NCBI RefSeq assembly: GCF_042610375.1
Contig: NZ_JBGJZL010000013.1
Coordinates: forward strand, 1-64,000
Reading direction: 5' to 3'
Source: CTSoil-075 sp042610375
Lineage (GTDB): Bacteria > Bacillota > Negativicutes > DSM-13327
DNA length: 64,000 nt
Shown here one piece after another: positions 17,085 to 27,588 of this stretch; position 1 is the first letter of the stretch, and each line of letters starts with the position of its first letter. A program made the translations under genes and the position numbers. The notes below the pieces were generated by a model. That model was not told the DNA's origin. It searched no databases and worked only from the letters and a program-made list of their open reading frames with translations.

Positions 17085-18560
17085 TTAATTATCCCAGTCT
17101 ATTTTTTCAAATTCTTGAATGATCATACCCAATTTTTCATTTTTAAACTTAATATATTCTTTTCTAATTAATTCATTTATTTCTGAACTGTCTAGTTCCT
17201 GATATTTAGATTTCTCAACAATCGTTTTCTTAAATATACATATCCATTCTGCACTAGACTTTTGCGTAATGTTAAATAAGTCATTACCATTCGCCATATT
17301 GTATATTTTTTCTCTTATAGTTTGACTTCCTGGTCCATAATATAAACATAATTTTACTTCACAATTGTTATCTTTAGAATTCTGAAATTCGAACAGAACA
17401 ATTCTATTTGACTTGGTCCACCCTTTGGCCATACGGGGAACAAATTCTAGCTTCTTCGGAATGAAATTAATTAATCTTTCACCTTTACGCTCTTCTAAAT
17501 CCATTTCTTTGTCGTCTTTGAGCATGCTCACGATAAAATCAGCCACATCTTTGCGTCGAGAGCTTCCTAATGTCTTTTCTTTGACCTTATGCTCATTATT
17601 ATTCAATTTCGCCTGATCTTCTTTAACTTTTAGAGAAGGAATAACCTGCTGATTTCCCATAATATCATAGTCCTCATTCTGGCCTCTTAATAATTGTCGA
17701 ATCTTAAGTACGACACTCCCCACCTTCGGATCACTCATTCCAAAAGAAGATAAATGATCCATACAAACGATAAGACTTTGACCACCACAAGACTCTACTT
17801 TTGCCCAATAGATTGTCATATTTGATGGCAATTTGCTCTTAAAAAAGATAGGCTGCTTATCTTTAAAAATATGCTCAAATACCTTTTTCATAATGTCTTT
17901 TTTTAAACCTATGATTATAGAGAAGGGATAACTATTAAGTACACTCTTATAAATCTTTAACCTTTCATCACGCAATTTTTCATAGTAATCAATAGAAGGT
18001 TTAAAATCAAACGAATTTATATAATCCTCCTCACTTCCAGGAAAAAACCAGATTCCTTCCTTCTGCCTTGGTAGCGGTCTCCAGTCAGTGTAGGCAACAC
18101 TTTTTCCCTTATTTGCATACTCATCTTTTCTTTTTCGATTATTCGGATCTTTACTAAACCACCTCATTGCTTCTTGGTCACAATCTTCAGCTAATGATAA
18201 TAAAATTTTCTGCGTGAAATAAACATATGGTGTTGCTCGTGGTTCAGAGTGGGTAATATTTAAATCGCGATAACATTCTTCCCTAAGCATATCTGAATCC
18301 AGTCCGCTAGCCCAGTATCCATTATGTTTATTTTGTCCATCAAAATAAAGGCTTGCATCTTTTCCAAAGTAATCAATCCGTAACTTTATCTCCCCCAACT
18401 GTTTCTTAAGAATATCATCCGCTGCATGCCCCCCTAAACCTTCTTCAATTCCAAATACCAACACGTCGGTTCTAGCGAAATCACCAAACCCAATAAACGC
18501 ATTTAATGTCATCATATCTGTCTCACTTAGAACAACTTTTTTATCCACAATACTAGCCAT
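17085..18560 (-). CDS. hypothetical 491-aa protein
   Basis: The N-terminal region (MTLNAFIGFGDFARTDVLVFGIEEGLGG) places a hydrophobic strand before a Gly-rich loop, loosely like nucleotide- or DNA-glycosylase-type folds. The C-terminal region (about 370-430) has LCLYYGPGSQTIREKI, a pattern I associate with C-terminal ends of some PD-(D/E)XK-like proteins. Neither assignment is firm. GGGGGG precedes the ATG closely. It forms its own transcription unit with a terminator. The surrounding genes suggest an accessory or defence role, but no function can be given. Confidence 0.75.
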   Translation of the reverse strand: MASIVDKKVVLSETDMMTLNAFIGFGDFARTDVLVFGIEEGLGGHAADDILKKQLGEIKLRIDYFGKDASLYFDGQNKHNGYWASGLDSDMLREECYRDLNITHSEPRATPYVYFTQKILLSLAEDCDQEAMRWFSKDPNNRKRKDEYANKGKSVAYTDWRPLPRQKEGIWFFPGSEEDYINSFDFKPSIDYYEKLRDERLKIYKSVLNSYPFSIIIGLKKDIMKKVFEHIFKDKQPIFFKSKLPSNMTIYWAKVESCGGQSLIVCMDHLSSFGMSDPKVGSVVLKIRQLLRGQNEDYDIMGNQQVIPSLKVKEDQAKLNNNEHKVKEKTLGSSRRKDVADFIVSMLKDDKEMDLEERKGERLINFIPKKLEFVPRMAKGWTKSNRIVLFEFQNSKDNNCEVKLCLYYGPGSQTIREKIYNMANGNDLFNITQKSSAEWICIFKKTIVEKSKYQELDSSEINELIRKEYIKFKNEKLGMIIQEFEKIDWDN

Positions 18561-18764
18561 ATGCCCCCCTTATTGTTTGAACGTCGCCCAATAAACTCTA
18601 TCTATAATCTGGTTTCTAATTTCTTCTTATTGCCTTTACTTCCCTGCCACATCATCATAATTATTGACAAAATATCAGTTTCTGAAACATTTCTTCCGTC
18701 AAACAGTAAATTTACACGTTTATATTCTTACTAAACAAATATGAAAGGAACTTCAACCTCCTCC

Positions 18765-19685
18765 TTATTTTGCTTTCAAGTACTCCGCCAAGCCCTTAAC
18801 AACCTCAGCCATTTGCTGATAATTAAGTGTATCCCAAATATCTGTAGGTCTATGATAATGAGAATTACGCAAAAAGGCAGTATCTGTAATCATCAAGCCT
18901 GGATAGCCTTGTTGCCAAAAGGACCAGTGATCTGAAAAACTAACCTCCTCGACTACGAATGCTAAGTTATCGACAATCATTGTCTTCATTGGAACTGTTG
19001 ACGTCTCACTAAATTTTTCTTCCAGTTCATCTATCATCACAGTAGCTACCTGGTTCGCAACACCCATAATAAAGTTTCCTGTGGTAGGGAAAGAACATTC
19101 TTGTAGTGGCAAGGGTATCTCTTGCGAATTTGGTTCGTTGGAGTAGTAGCCTATCATTTCCAAGATTATGGCTAACTTTATATCTTCATTTCACTGTCTG
19201 GCATCTTTCGAATAAACTAAGCTCCCCATCATATCAGTATGAAAGAATGGTGGCTCCTCATTGGCAAAGGCAATGAATTTTATTGTTCTCTTAGTAGTTA
19301 TTCCTGATAACAACCGAGCTATTTCTAACATCCCAGCAATACCACTAGCGTTATCATCAGCCCCAGGATTTTCACAAGTATCATAATGAGCACCGATGAT
19401 CATTATTTCGTTTGGATATTCTTTTCCGATTTTTGTTGCAATGATATTACAAGCTTTAACTGATGGAGTATCCCTATTACCCTTGTCCATGCAGAATGGC
19501 TCATAATATGCTTCGCCTGAAACGCTATAGCATTGCCGATCAACTTGGTACCCATAGTCTTGAAATTCTTCATCAATATAGTTGGCAGTTCTATCCAATG
19601 CTTCTTTCTGCTCCACATTGCGATTACCAATGGTTTGGGATAAAGAAAATACATGTTTAATCAATTTTTCAGCTGTTTTTTCCAT
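18765..19685 (-). pseudogene. M28-family metallopeptidase interrupted by an in-frame TGA
   Basis: The first part (19191-19685) has GAHYDTCENPGADDNASG and FIAFANEEPPFF, the zinc and catalytic motifs of M28 aminopeptidases. The frame ends at TGA (19191-19193). In the same frame, nine codons on, the family continues with LEMIGYYSNEP and ends with HYHRPTDIWDTLNY, which carries the last zinc-ligand His, to a stop at 18765. A single nonsense mutation therefore splits a 306-codon gene. Neither half has all zinc ligands, so it is probably inactive unless the TGA is read through. Confidence 0.85.
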
Positions 19686-20129
19686 TTTATCGCCTCCCCA
19701 AAATTTATATTGATAACCGCCCTAAATATTGTTTTTCCTGGAGTCTCTATTAATTATTTATTCGGCTATACCAATTCGTCACGTTTCACTACTACAGCTC
19801 ATTTTCATATTTCCCACACGTAATATTTCAATGGTCTATCTGTCCGTTGATATTTAATTGTCAAAGAACCATTTGGGCATAACGATACCTCACATTTTTC
19901 ATTTCTTCTAAAAAAGCACAAAAAAAATAGACCTCACTCGAGGAATATACTTTTTTCACCTATATTATTTTCCACTTCAATTATCTTTTTTTCTACCCCC
20001 TTCACAAGTCTATATTTAACTTGTGCATATCATAGCAAAATAGATTTTAAAAGTCAATGATTCGTATACATTGTTGTCGAATTGTTGCATATTTCGACAT
20101 TTCAAACATAAAATTTGAGTAAAATAAAT
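19686..20129. other. 444-bp gap with one possible gene fragment
   Basis: On the minus strand a short frame ending at 19805 reads NGSLTIKYQRTDRPLKYYV before its stop, which looks like a real protein C-terminus without a start or ribosome site. The rest is AT-rich with no gene. It ends at the left end of the first IS6-family copy. Confidence 0.3.
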
Positions 20130-20954
20130 GGTTCTGGTGCAAAAAATAAAGCCGTGATATAGTCGTTACCCTAAACTTAAAAGTTGAGGTAAAAAGAATG
20201 TCACAGCATTTATTTAAAGGGAAGCATTTCGAATCTGAAATTATAATGTTGTGTATTCGTTGGTACCTCAAATATCCACTAAGCTACAGAATGCTTGTTG
20301 AAATGATGCAAGAGCGAGGATTGAACCTAACTCACACAACAATTATGAGATGGGTCCATCAATATTCTCCAATTATTAGCGAGAAGATCAGAAAGCATCT
20401 TCAACCAACTAATGACTCGTGGCGAATGGATGAAACCTATCTGAAAATCAAGGGTAAAAATGCCTATTTATATCGAGCAGTAGATTCTCAAAGAAAGACT
20501 ATCGACTTTTTTGTATCTGACCATCGTGATAAAGATGCCGCGAAAAATTTCTTTAAAAAGGCTTTAAAAGCTAGACATAATCAGCAACCAAGAGTAATAA
20601 CAACTGATAAGTACGCTGCAACTGAAATTGCTATTTATGAAATGATTTATAGTGGCATCATTTCTGTCAAAACAATACTTAGGAAAGTAAAATATCTTAA
20701 TAATATTATTGAGCAAGATCATCGATTTATTAAGCGAAAGATCAAACCAATGCTTGGATTCGATAGTTTTGAAACTGCTGAGAAAACAATTTGTGGAATT
20801 GAGGTTATGCATATGATCAGGAAAGGGCAGATTGAAGAAATTCAGTCTGCCCTCGCTGAGGTTGAGTTTATAAATAAGATTATGGGAATTTCAGCTTAAC
20901 ATTCTAGTACAAGCAGAGGGATCTCTGACTTTTTCAAGTTTTCGCACCAGAACC
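20130..20954 (+). mobile_element. complete IS6-family insertion sequence (825 bp)
   Basis: Terminal inverted repeats are GGTTCTGGTGCAAAAA at 20130 and the complement of GGTTCTGGTGCGAAAA ending at 20954. One transposase gene fills it. The right end abuts the interior of a second copy, so the usual 8-bp target duplication cannot be seen. Confidence 0.9.
20198..20899 (+). CDS. IS6-family transposase
   Basis: The product is 233 aa, full length for the family. It has an N-terminal helix-turn-helix (YRMLVEMMQERGLNLTHTTI) and a DDE core: D in WRMDETYLKIKG, D in ITTDKYAAT, and E in EQDHRFIKRK preceding the conserved RFIKRKIKPMLGF. IS6 enzymes move by replicative transposition and form cointegrates, which fits the adjacent copies. 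No lesions are visible. Confidence 0.95.
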   Translation: MSQHLFKGKHFESEIIMLCIRWYLKYPLSYRMLVEMMQERGLNLTHTTIMRWVHQYSPIISEKIRKHLQPTNDSWRMDETYLKIKGKNAYLYRAVDSQRKTIDFFVSDHRDKDAAKNFFKKALKARHNQQPRVITTDKYAATEIAIYEMIYSGIISVKTILRKVKYLNNIIEQDHRFIKRKIKPMLGFDSFETAEKTICGIEVMHMIRKGQIEEIQSALAEVEFINKIMGISA

Positions 20955-21540
20955 CCCATTATTAGCGAGAAGCTCAGAAAACATATTAAACCTACGAATG
21001 ATTCTTGGCGGATGGATGAAACCTATCTGAAAATCAAAGGCAAAAATACATATTTATATCGTGCAGTAGATTCTAAAGGAAAGACAATAGACTTTTTTAT
21101 ATCTGAGCACCGCGACAAAGATGCCGCTAAGAAGTTCTTTAAAAAAGCTTTAAAAGCCACATATAATCAGCAACCAAGGGTAATAACAACTGACAAGTAT
21201 GCTGCGACCGAGGTTGCTATTCACGAAATGATTTATAGCGGAATCCTCTCTGTCAAAACAACGCTTAGAAAAGTAAAATATCTAAACAATATTATTGAAC
21301 AGGATCATCGTTTTATTAAACGAAAGGTTAAACCAATGCTTGGATTTGATAGTTTTGAAACTGCTGAGAAAACAATTTGTGGAATTGAGGTTATGCATAT
21401 GATCAGGAAAGGGCAGATTGAAGAAATTCAGTCTGCCCTCGCTGAGGTTGACTTTATAAATAAGATTATGGGAATTTCAGCTTAACATTTTAGTACAAGC
21501 AGAGGGATCTCTGACCTTTTCAAGTTTTCGCACCAGAACC
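20955..21540 (+). mobile_element. 5'-truncated second IS6-family copy
   Basis: It begins at sequence matching position ~20371 of the first copy (ATTATTAGCGAGAAG) and runs to an intact right end GCACCAGAACC at 21540. About 240 bp with the left terminal repeat, start codon and HTH are missing. Confidence 0.9.
21012..21485 (+). pseudogene. truncated IS6-family transposase
   Basis: 157 codons from an internal ATG match residues 77-233 of the intact transposase with roughly a dozen substitutions (for example KARHNQQ versus KATYNQQ). The DDE motifs are present but the N-terminal DNA-binding region is missing. The divergence shows it is an older, distinct copy rather than a fresh duplicate. Confidence 0.9.
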
Positions 21541-22381
21541 CCGAAATCGACCACGCTATTAAAAAACGGTTTATCTATATCTAACAGTAAGTCTGCTCAT
21601 GTGCAGGAGATTGAATCTCAATAATGTCGTTAATACTGCCTTCTTGTAATATATAGATTCACTTGCCCGTCCGTATGGCCGCCGCTGGTGAAATTAACTC
21701 ACTTTTTTCACGTACCTTGTTCAGCGATTCCTAGATAAATTCTTTCAGATCTTCATCTATTATATCATCAATAGCTTTAATATAAATTTCTTCTGCCAAC
21801 TTGGCTCAACACATTGGCAGCTGTAATAAGCGAATTTCCCTCGATACCCTTTGGCAATGCCATCATTACATTTTCTTTGCCGGGTCTTTTTCCCCAGTTC
21901 CATTAGCTCATAGGCCATTGTGACTAACTCTTTTCCTGTGTAAACCCGGGACTTAACTGCCCGCTTCCTTAAAAAGACTAACCAAATCAGATGGTGATTC
22001 ATTTACACTCAACATTATAGACAGAAGACTACATACTTGAGCAAGTTTATGTAGTGCAGTAATACTTGATGGGGAGGCTAGTCGCTCATCAGTAATCACA
22101 GCCATAGGCGTAGGACCTACTTTCTCACCAGCCTTATGCACAGAGTAGGTTTTTTAGTAGTTCCTCAATTATTCCAGTATCTCAATAAAATTTTCATTTA
22201 AAGACCAACGCTAATTTAACATATAAGAAACAATCAAAACTTAGCCGGACAGATTCGTTCGGATCATGAGCTAATGCTCATAACCCTTCGAAATTCTTAT
22301 TAAAGATTTTTTTCACAAATAAAGCTTTCTCAGCCAACTGCAAAAGTTCGCTCACTAAGGTATCGCATATGATTATTTAAG
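21541..22381. other. 840-bp decayed stretch between IS6 copies
   Basis: No intact gene is seen. Minus-strand frames at 21953-22141 (VGPTPMAVITDERLASPSSI...) and 21760-22002 (VKSRVYTGKELVTMAYELME) read like consecutive parts of one protein joined by a frameshift. Neither has a ribosome site. A further fragment near 21620-21700 (SGGHTDGQVNLYITRRQY) also looks like coding remains. Confidence 0.4.
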
Positions 22382-22510
22382 GGGCAGGTTGAAGAAATTC
22401 AATCTGCCCCTCTGAGGTTGAGTTTTTTAATAAAATTATGGGTATCTCAGCTGAATATTCTTATGAAGATAGGTTGTCTTTGACTTCTTAAATTTTTCGA
22501 ATCAGAACCC
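22382..22510 (+). mobile_element. degenerate 3' remnant of a third IS6-family copy
   Basis: GGGCAGGTTGAAGAAATTCA and the following 110 bp match the last part of the intact copy, including the TATGGG-ATCTCAGCT stop region and a decayed right end (AATCAGAACC). Several indels are present. Confidence 0.85.
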
Positions 22511-22537
22511 AGCTTTTCGCTATTAGATCATAATGAC

Positions 22538-25500
22538 TTAAGCAATTTCAATCCACACCTGACTCCCCTTCCCTGCGGATTCGGCCGGTTCGACTATCAA
22601 CCGACGTGGCATGCGTTGCTGAAGCTCAGCAACATGACTAATGATGCCAATCGTCATTCGCTCTAAATGCAGTGTTTCTAATGTCGATATCACCATATCT
22701 AGTGAACTTTGGTCCAATGAGCCAAATCCCTCATCAAGGAAGAAAAATTCTAATGGATGTTTACCCCTTAATTGAATCTGCGTCGATAAAGCTAAGGCTA
22801 ATGCTAACGATGTTTGGAACGTCTCTCCACCGGACAAAGTTGCTACTGGACGCCTGACTCCGCCATTAGCATCATCTCTGATCATAAATCCGCCGTCCGA
22901 ATCTATTTCCAAAGCGTAACGATTACGCGTAAGTTGCTTTAGCCTTTCCGAAGCATACTGCAAAACAAGCTCCATTTGTTCCTGGGCCAAGAATTCCACA
23001 AACATGTTGCCCTTTAGCAGATTTTTCAACATCTGTAAATGTCCAAGTTCGACCCGAACGTCTGCTAGTTGGATTTCCAGTTTCGCCCACCGCTGGTGTT
23101 TTGCTTGCAAATCACGGTACTCCTTATCAGCCACTATACGTCTTTCGATTATTTTATTTGTTTCATCAATAGCCTGGGCTAATTCCTGCTGAATATCTAT
23201 CCACTCTTGAGGTAAAATTCTTTTGCCACCAAGATTACTAACAATTTGATCACACTGAGCTGACAATCGTTTTTCATAATCTCGATAAGTATTTATTTTA
23301 TTCCTTTTTACCTGTAGCTCGGTAGGTTCTATGGCTGCTTCGCCAACTTCATCCGCCGAACTAAATCCTTTTTCTTTCAATTGATCGATCAGTTTTTCAT
23401 TAACTTGTTGAAGCCTTTCTACCAGATTTGATAACTGTGCTTCAGCCTTAGCTTGCTCTTGTTCAGCCTTCACACAGGCTATATTATTTTCATCATAAGT
23501 ATTCTTGGTGTCTTTTTCTGTCTGCTTAATCTGAAATAAATTATCTTCAACTTGTGACAATAGGCCCTTTACTGGAATACCCTCAGTAATCTCATTTAAT
23601 TGTGACCACTTATCCTTTACAATTCGTTCTTCAGATTCAATACGAGATTGTAACCCTGATAATTCTACCCTTAGTTGCTGTTCAATCTTCTGTAAATTAT
23701 CAACTTTCACCTGAGACGAACTAGCTTCCTGCCGCAATCGATCTAATTTAATTCGCAACTGCTCGGCGTACTGGTCTTTTTCGGTAACTTCAGTTGCTAA
23801 TTTGCGAATACATTGTACACCAGTAATACCTATATCCTGAATAGTTATACCTAATTTTTGTAAAACATTAGCAAGCAAATCAATATCAACGCTAAGCCGT
23901 TTTTCAGTTTCAGCTAGTTCAATATTTGCCCTTGCTAACTCCTGTTCTTTCGAATCACCCTTTTGCTGTTCCCCAATAACCTTAGATTTAGCATCAGCAG
24001 CCTGTTGGCGCAATTTTTTCAGTATATCTTCAGCTTTTTTTCGAGCCTCACGCCATGTTTTTAAATTATCCTTTTGACCCCGTATATAGCTTTCTTGAGT
24101 TATAATCAAATTTAGAAAAAAGTTAGTAAATGGTCTGCCTGATGCATCTTCCCCTAATTCATCTGCTAATACACTCCTAATTGCCTCAATACTGTCACTC
24201 AATACATTGCTGTTTGCTAATACTGATTCTAACCTCGTCTGTTCTGAGATAATCCTATCCGCAATCTTACGTAATTCGGCTTCAGCGGTGTCAGCTCTGA
24301 GCTTAGTCTCTTCAATTTCTTTTTTCAAATCATCCTTATGGCTAGAGCTATCTTCAACCTCGTCAAAAGCAACTGCTACACAAGGATGATCTAGCGCACC
24401 GCATACGGGGCAAGTCTGTCCTTCTTCTAGTTCTGCTGCCAACTTTGCTGCTAATACTTTCTTATCACTTAATATAAATTCCGTTAGTTTCTTATTTAGA
24501 AATTCCAACTTTTCTTTATTATCTTGATATATTTTCACAGCTTCAACTTGCATTTGCTTAGATGTATGTAAACTTGTTTGTAAAGTCGTTATAAGCTTAC
24601 TCTCAGAATCTATTTTTGATTCAAGCTCTCTTAATTGATTAACCTGGATCTTCATGCCAGCCAATCTTACGTCTACTTGCGCCAACGTCTCCTCATTAAC
24701 TAAACTCTGTTTCAACGCCTCATCCTCACCATGTTCCACCAATAAAACTTCTTGCTCATTTTTTAGTAGAATTTGTTCCGCATTGACTTGATCTGCCCTT
24801 ATCTTAGCGAGTTCATTTTGTCGATCCTTCACACTCTTCTTTTCTTTGAGTAGAATTTGCATTTCACGTTCGACAGCATTAGCTTTCTGCATCCCATCTT
24901 GTATCTGAGCACGATGCTCAGTTTCAACAGTATTTTGATTTAATTCAATTTGATCTTTACGAATCGTTTCAGTGAGTTGCGCCAGAATATTACTATCATC
25001 TCTAATGCTAATGACAATTTGCTGTTGTTGCTGAATTTGCTCCATATATTCTTGACGAACCTGATCAATGATTCCTTGCAACACACTCACTTCATCTTCC
25101 ATTTTTCTGGCTGATTCAAGTTGAGTCATGCGTACAATTAGTTTAGGTTCATTTTCAACTCGTTCCTTGTGCGCCAAATCATACTGTACCTGCAGACCTT
25201 CTGCCATTTTTTTTAGCCGCAATGTCTCCTGGCAAGCTCTTCTGCAAGTTACTTGCCCTGTAGCCTCCTCCATTGCTAACTTATTTCGTTCTTCAATAAC
25301 TGGAAGAATAATCATAGCTTTTTCTGCTAAACAAATCTCGTTAACTATCTTTTCAATTTCGGACTGTTGCTCCTTATGTCTTTCAAATTCCTGCTCTTTA
25401 TTATTCAATTCAAGTTGTAAATTATAAATCTTTTTCGCTTGTTCATAGCTCTCTTTTATCGACTGCAATTGTTGATCAGCTATTAACTCTGCAGCTTTAA

Positions 25501-26179
25501 CTTGTACCAAAGTTTCTTCAGATTTTTGTAGCACTACACTTGATGCATCACCCAGTCCTTTTTGTTCACCTTCAAGTTGATCGCGGCTACTTGATGCTTC
25601 ATTCAATCTAGTCTTTAATTTTTCCTCTAGCCCCTTACCATACTGTTCCAGTGAAAATAACCGTTCTAACATTTGCCGCCGATCCTTGCTATTCAGTGTT
25701 AAAAATTCGGCAAAACGTCCTTGGGGTAATACAACAGCACGCGTAAAGTCGTCAGGAGTTAACCCTAATAATTGAGTAATGTGAGCCGTCACTTCTCCAT
25801 CTTTCTCTGCAACGACAACGTCCGTATCATCTATCGTTTCAATCAAACGACTCTGTACATTAGCGACCGAAAGATGATCCTTTGTTTTATAACTACGCTC
25901 TACTCGGTAAATTTTACGGTTAGGTGCAGTTCCTAAAGCAAATTTAAAAGAAACTGCTAGTGTTTTTTCCGCATGATTAATAATTCCCTGCTTATTATTT
26001 TTAGCTCGCACAACTGTACCATACAGTGCCAAGGTCATAGCGTCTAATATTGAAGATTTACCGCTACCTGTTGGTCCAAAAATACCAAATACACCAAGAT
26101 CTGATAATGTATCAAAACGAATTTCCTGTTCGTCACGAAAGCTATGTAATCCAGAAACTTTTAAACAAAGTGGCTTCAC
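22538..26179 (-). CDS. sbcC: exonuclease SbcCD subunit C
   Basis: The product is 1213 aa, a Rad50-type SMC-like ATPase. Walker A is GPTGSGKSS (35-43), the zinc hook CPVCG lies near residue 590 between two long coiled coils, and the C-terminus has an LSGGETF signature and a FFLDEGFGSLD Walker B/D-loop. With SbcD it cleaves hairpins and protein-blocked DNA ends. The start overlaps the end of sbcD by four bases. All key motifs are intact. Confidence 0.98.
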   Translation of the reverse strand: MKPLCLKVSGLHSFRDEQEIRFDTLSDLGVFGIFGPTGSGKSSILDAMTLALYGTVVRAKNNKQGIINHAEKTLAVSFKFALGTAPNRKIYRVERSYKTKDHLSVANVQSRLIETIDDTDVVVAEKDGEVTAHITQLLGLTPDDFTRAVVLPQGRFAEFLTLNSKDRRQMLERLFSLEQYGKGLEEKLKTRLNEASSSRDQLEGEQKGLGDASSVVLQKSEETLVQVKAAELIADQQLQSIKESYEQAKKIYNLQLELNNKEQEFERHKEQQSEIEKIVNEICLAEKAMIILPVIEERNKLAMEEATGQVTCRRACQETLRLKKMAEGLQVQYDLAHKERVENEPKLIVRMTQLESARKMEDEVSVLQGIIDQVRQEYMEQIQQQQQIVISIRDDSNILAQLTETIRKDQIELNQNTVETEHRAQIQDGMQKANAVEREMQILLKEKKSVKDRQNELAKIRADQVNAEQILLKNEQEVLLVEHGEDEALKQSLVNEETLAQVDVRLAGMKIQVNQLRELESKIDSESKLITTLQTSLHTSKQMQVEAVKIYQDNKEKLEFLNKKLTEFILSDKKVLAAKLAAELEEGQTCPVCGALDHPCVAVAFDEVEDSSSHKDDLKKEIEETKLRADTAEAELRKIADRIISEQTRLESVLANSNVLSDSIEAIRSVLADELGEDASGRPFTNFFLNLIITQESYIRGQKDNLKTWREARKKAEDILKKLRQQAADAKSKVIGEQQKGDSKEQELARANIELAETEKRLSVDIDLLANVLQKLGITIQDIGITGVQCIRKLATEVTEKDQYAEQLRIKLDRLRQEASSSQVKVDNLQKIEQQLRVELSGLQSRIESEERIVKDKWSQLNEITEGIPVKGLLSQVEDNLFQIKQTEKDTKNTYDENNIACVKAEQEQAKAEAQLSNLVERLQQVNEKLIDQLKEKGFSSADEVGEAAIEPTELQVKRNKINTYRDYEKRLSAQCDQIVSNLGGKRILPQEWIDIQQELAQAIDETNKIIERRIVADKEYRDLQAKHQRWAKLEIQLADVRVELGHLQMLKNLLKGNMFVEFLAQEQMELVLQYASERLKQLTRNRYALEIDSDGGFMIRDDANGGVRRPVATLSGGETFQTSLALALALSTQIQLRGKHPLEFFFLDEGFGSLDQSSLDMVISTLETLHLERMTIGIISHVAELQQRMPRRLIVEPAESAGKGSQVWIEIA

Positions 26180-27450
26180 GCAATTTCACCCTCCAAATCT
26201 TTGACTGATTCCTCTTTGTCAGCACTTTGGGTCAAGTCTAAGAATAACTTAACAAGGGCATCATCTGGCTTTAGTCCACTATTATACCGTTCGAAAAAAC
26301 GAATGAACATTTTATCAATTGGTAGATTCCTTATCTCTTCTATAGTCAATACACTTTCTTTCCCATTTTGACTAATGACTGGTCTAATATGAATAAATCG
26401 AGTATATAGACTACGTAATTTCTGGATTTCATCCATTGTTAGCGGCTTAGTAATATGAACTTCAACGTCAATCCATGCATCTCTATCTAGGCCACTTTCG
26501 ACCCAATGGCACACCTGAGCGATACCTTCCTTAGCCGACCATTTTACTAATGGCCTACCTGAAGATAGGTAAATTTCACGCACTTGGGCTTCCTGCCCAG
26601 GTAAAGCCTCTACTAATGTTACTGATTTCCTGTACCCTACTTCAGAGAAACTATAAGCAAGCGGTGAACCAGCATAACGACCAGGTGCAATACAACCATC
26701 TATTTTCTGTGGCCGGTGTAAATGCCCAAGAGCAACATATTGCGCTCCAGAAGGAAACACTAAAGGGTCGACTGCATATGCTCCGCCTACCTGTTGGATT
26801 TTATTTTCTGAGTCGGCACCTGATTCAATTCCTCCCTTAACGAAGATATGGCTCATGGCTAGATTTACTGTATCACGCCGATAATTAGCACTTAGTCTAG
26901 CCATCGTATCAGCTATACACTGATTGTAGCCTTTCTGCATATCAACTTCGAGTAAATTCTGCGTAATAAGTTGTTTCAATCTCCCCTCTGATGGGTACGG
27001 TAATGCCGCAATAATTGCTGAATCTTCACATCCTGGAATAACCAATTCTAACCACGATTGACCACATGCAATTCGTTGCACCCGCTTACCATTTCCCCGT
27101 GAGGATATCCTAATTTCATCTTTAGGAAGTCCAATTAATGTAATTCCCAAGCGCTCTGCCAAGGGTGAAGGGGCGCATAAACGCTCAGGATTATCGTGGT
27201 TTCCGGCAATTACAACTACTCCCCGTGTACCATGATTTGACAACCGATCTATAGCATCATAAAACAATTCTTCCGCAGCCGCACTAGGATTGGATGATTG
27301 GAATACATCTCCAGCAATCAATACTAAATCCACTTTTTCCTGTTTGCAAATTTCACAGATTTCCTCAATAAATTGCACCTGTTCAGGAAGTCGATCCCTG
27401 CCTTCTAGAGTTTTACCAAGATGCCAATCAGCGGTATGTAGTATGCGCAT
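26176..27450 (-). CDS. sbcD: exonuclease SbcCD subunit D
   Basis: The product is 424 aa, an Mre11-type nuclease with ADWHLGK, AGDVFQSSNPSA, AGNHDNPE and ALGHLHRPQ metal-binding motifs in order and a capping domain after residue 300. It provides the nuclease of the SbcCD complex. The ATG at 27450 follows GGGAGGG by six bases; a TTG one codon earlier is less likely. It lies 139 bp downstream of the Lamassu-type ATPase gene on the same strand. Confidence 0.98.
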   Translation of the reverse strand: MRILHTADWHLGKTLEGRDRLPEQVQFIEEICEICKQEKVDLVLIAGDVFQSSNPSAAAEELFYDAIDRLSNHGTRGVVVIAGNHDNPERLCAPSPLAERLGITLIGLPKDEIRISSRGNGKRVQRIACGQSWLELVIPGCEDSAIIAALPYPSEGRLKQLITQNLLEVDMQKGYNQCIADTMARLSANYRRDTVNLAMSHIFVKGGIESGADSENKIQQVGGAYAVDPLVFPSGAQYVALGHLHRPQKIDGCIAPGRYAGSPLAYSFSEVGYRKSVTLVEALPGQEAQVREIYLSSGRPLVKWSAKEGIAQVCHWVESGLDRDAWIDVEVHITKPLTMDEIQKLRSLYTRFIHIRPVISQNGKESVLTIEEIRNLPIDKMFIRFFERYNSGLKPDDALVKLFLDLTQSADKEESVKDLEGEIA

Positions 27451-27588
27451 CAATATCCCTCCCGTGAGTTCATGCTATATAACACGTGTAGAAATTCTCA
27501 TTTAATTCATATATAGTAATTTAATATTGGAAGCCATGATACTAGCAACAGAGAAAACTATCTAATTTTCAACAATGGTTGTAATTTT

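Noticed and set aside
19191..19193. TGA in the M28 gene as a selenocysteine codon
   Set aside because: No convincing SECIS-like hairpin follows and M28 peptidases do not use selenocysteine at this position; a nonsense mutation is simpler.
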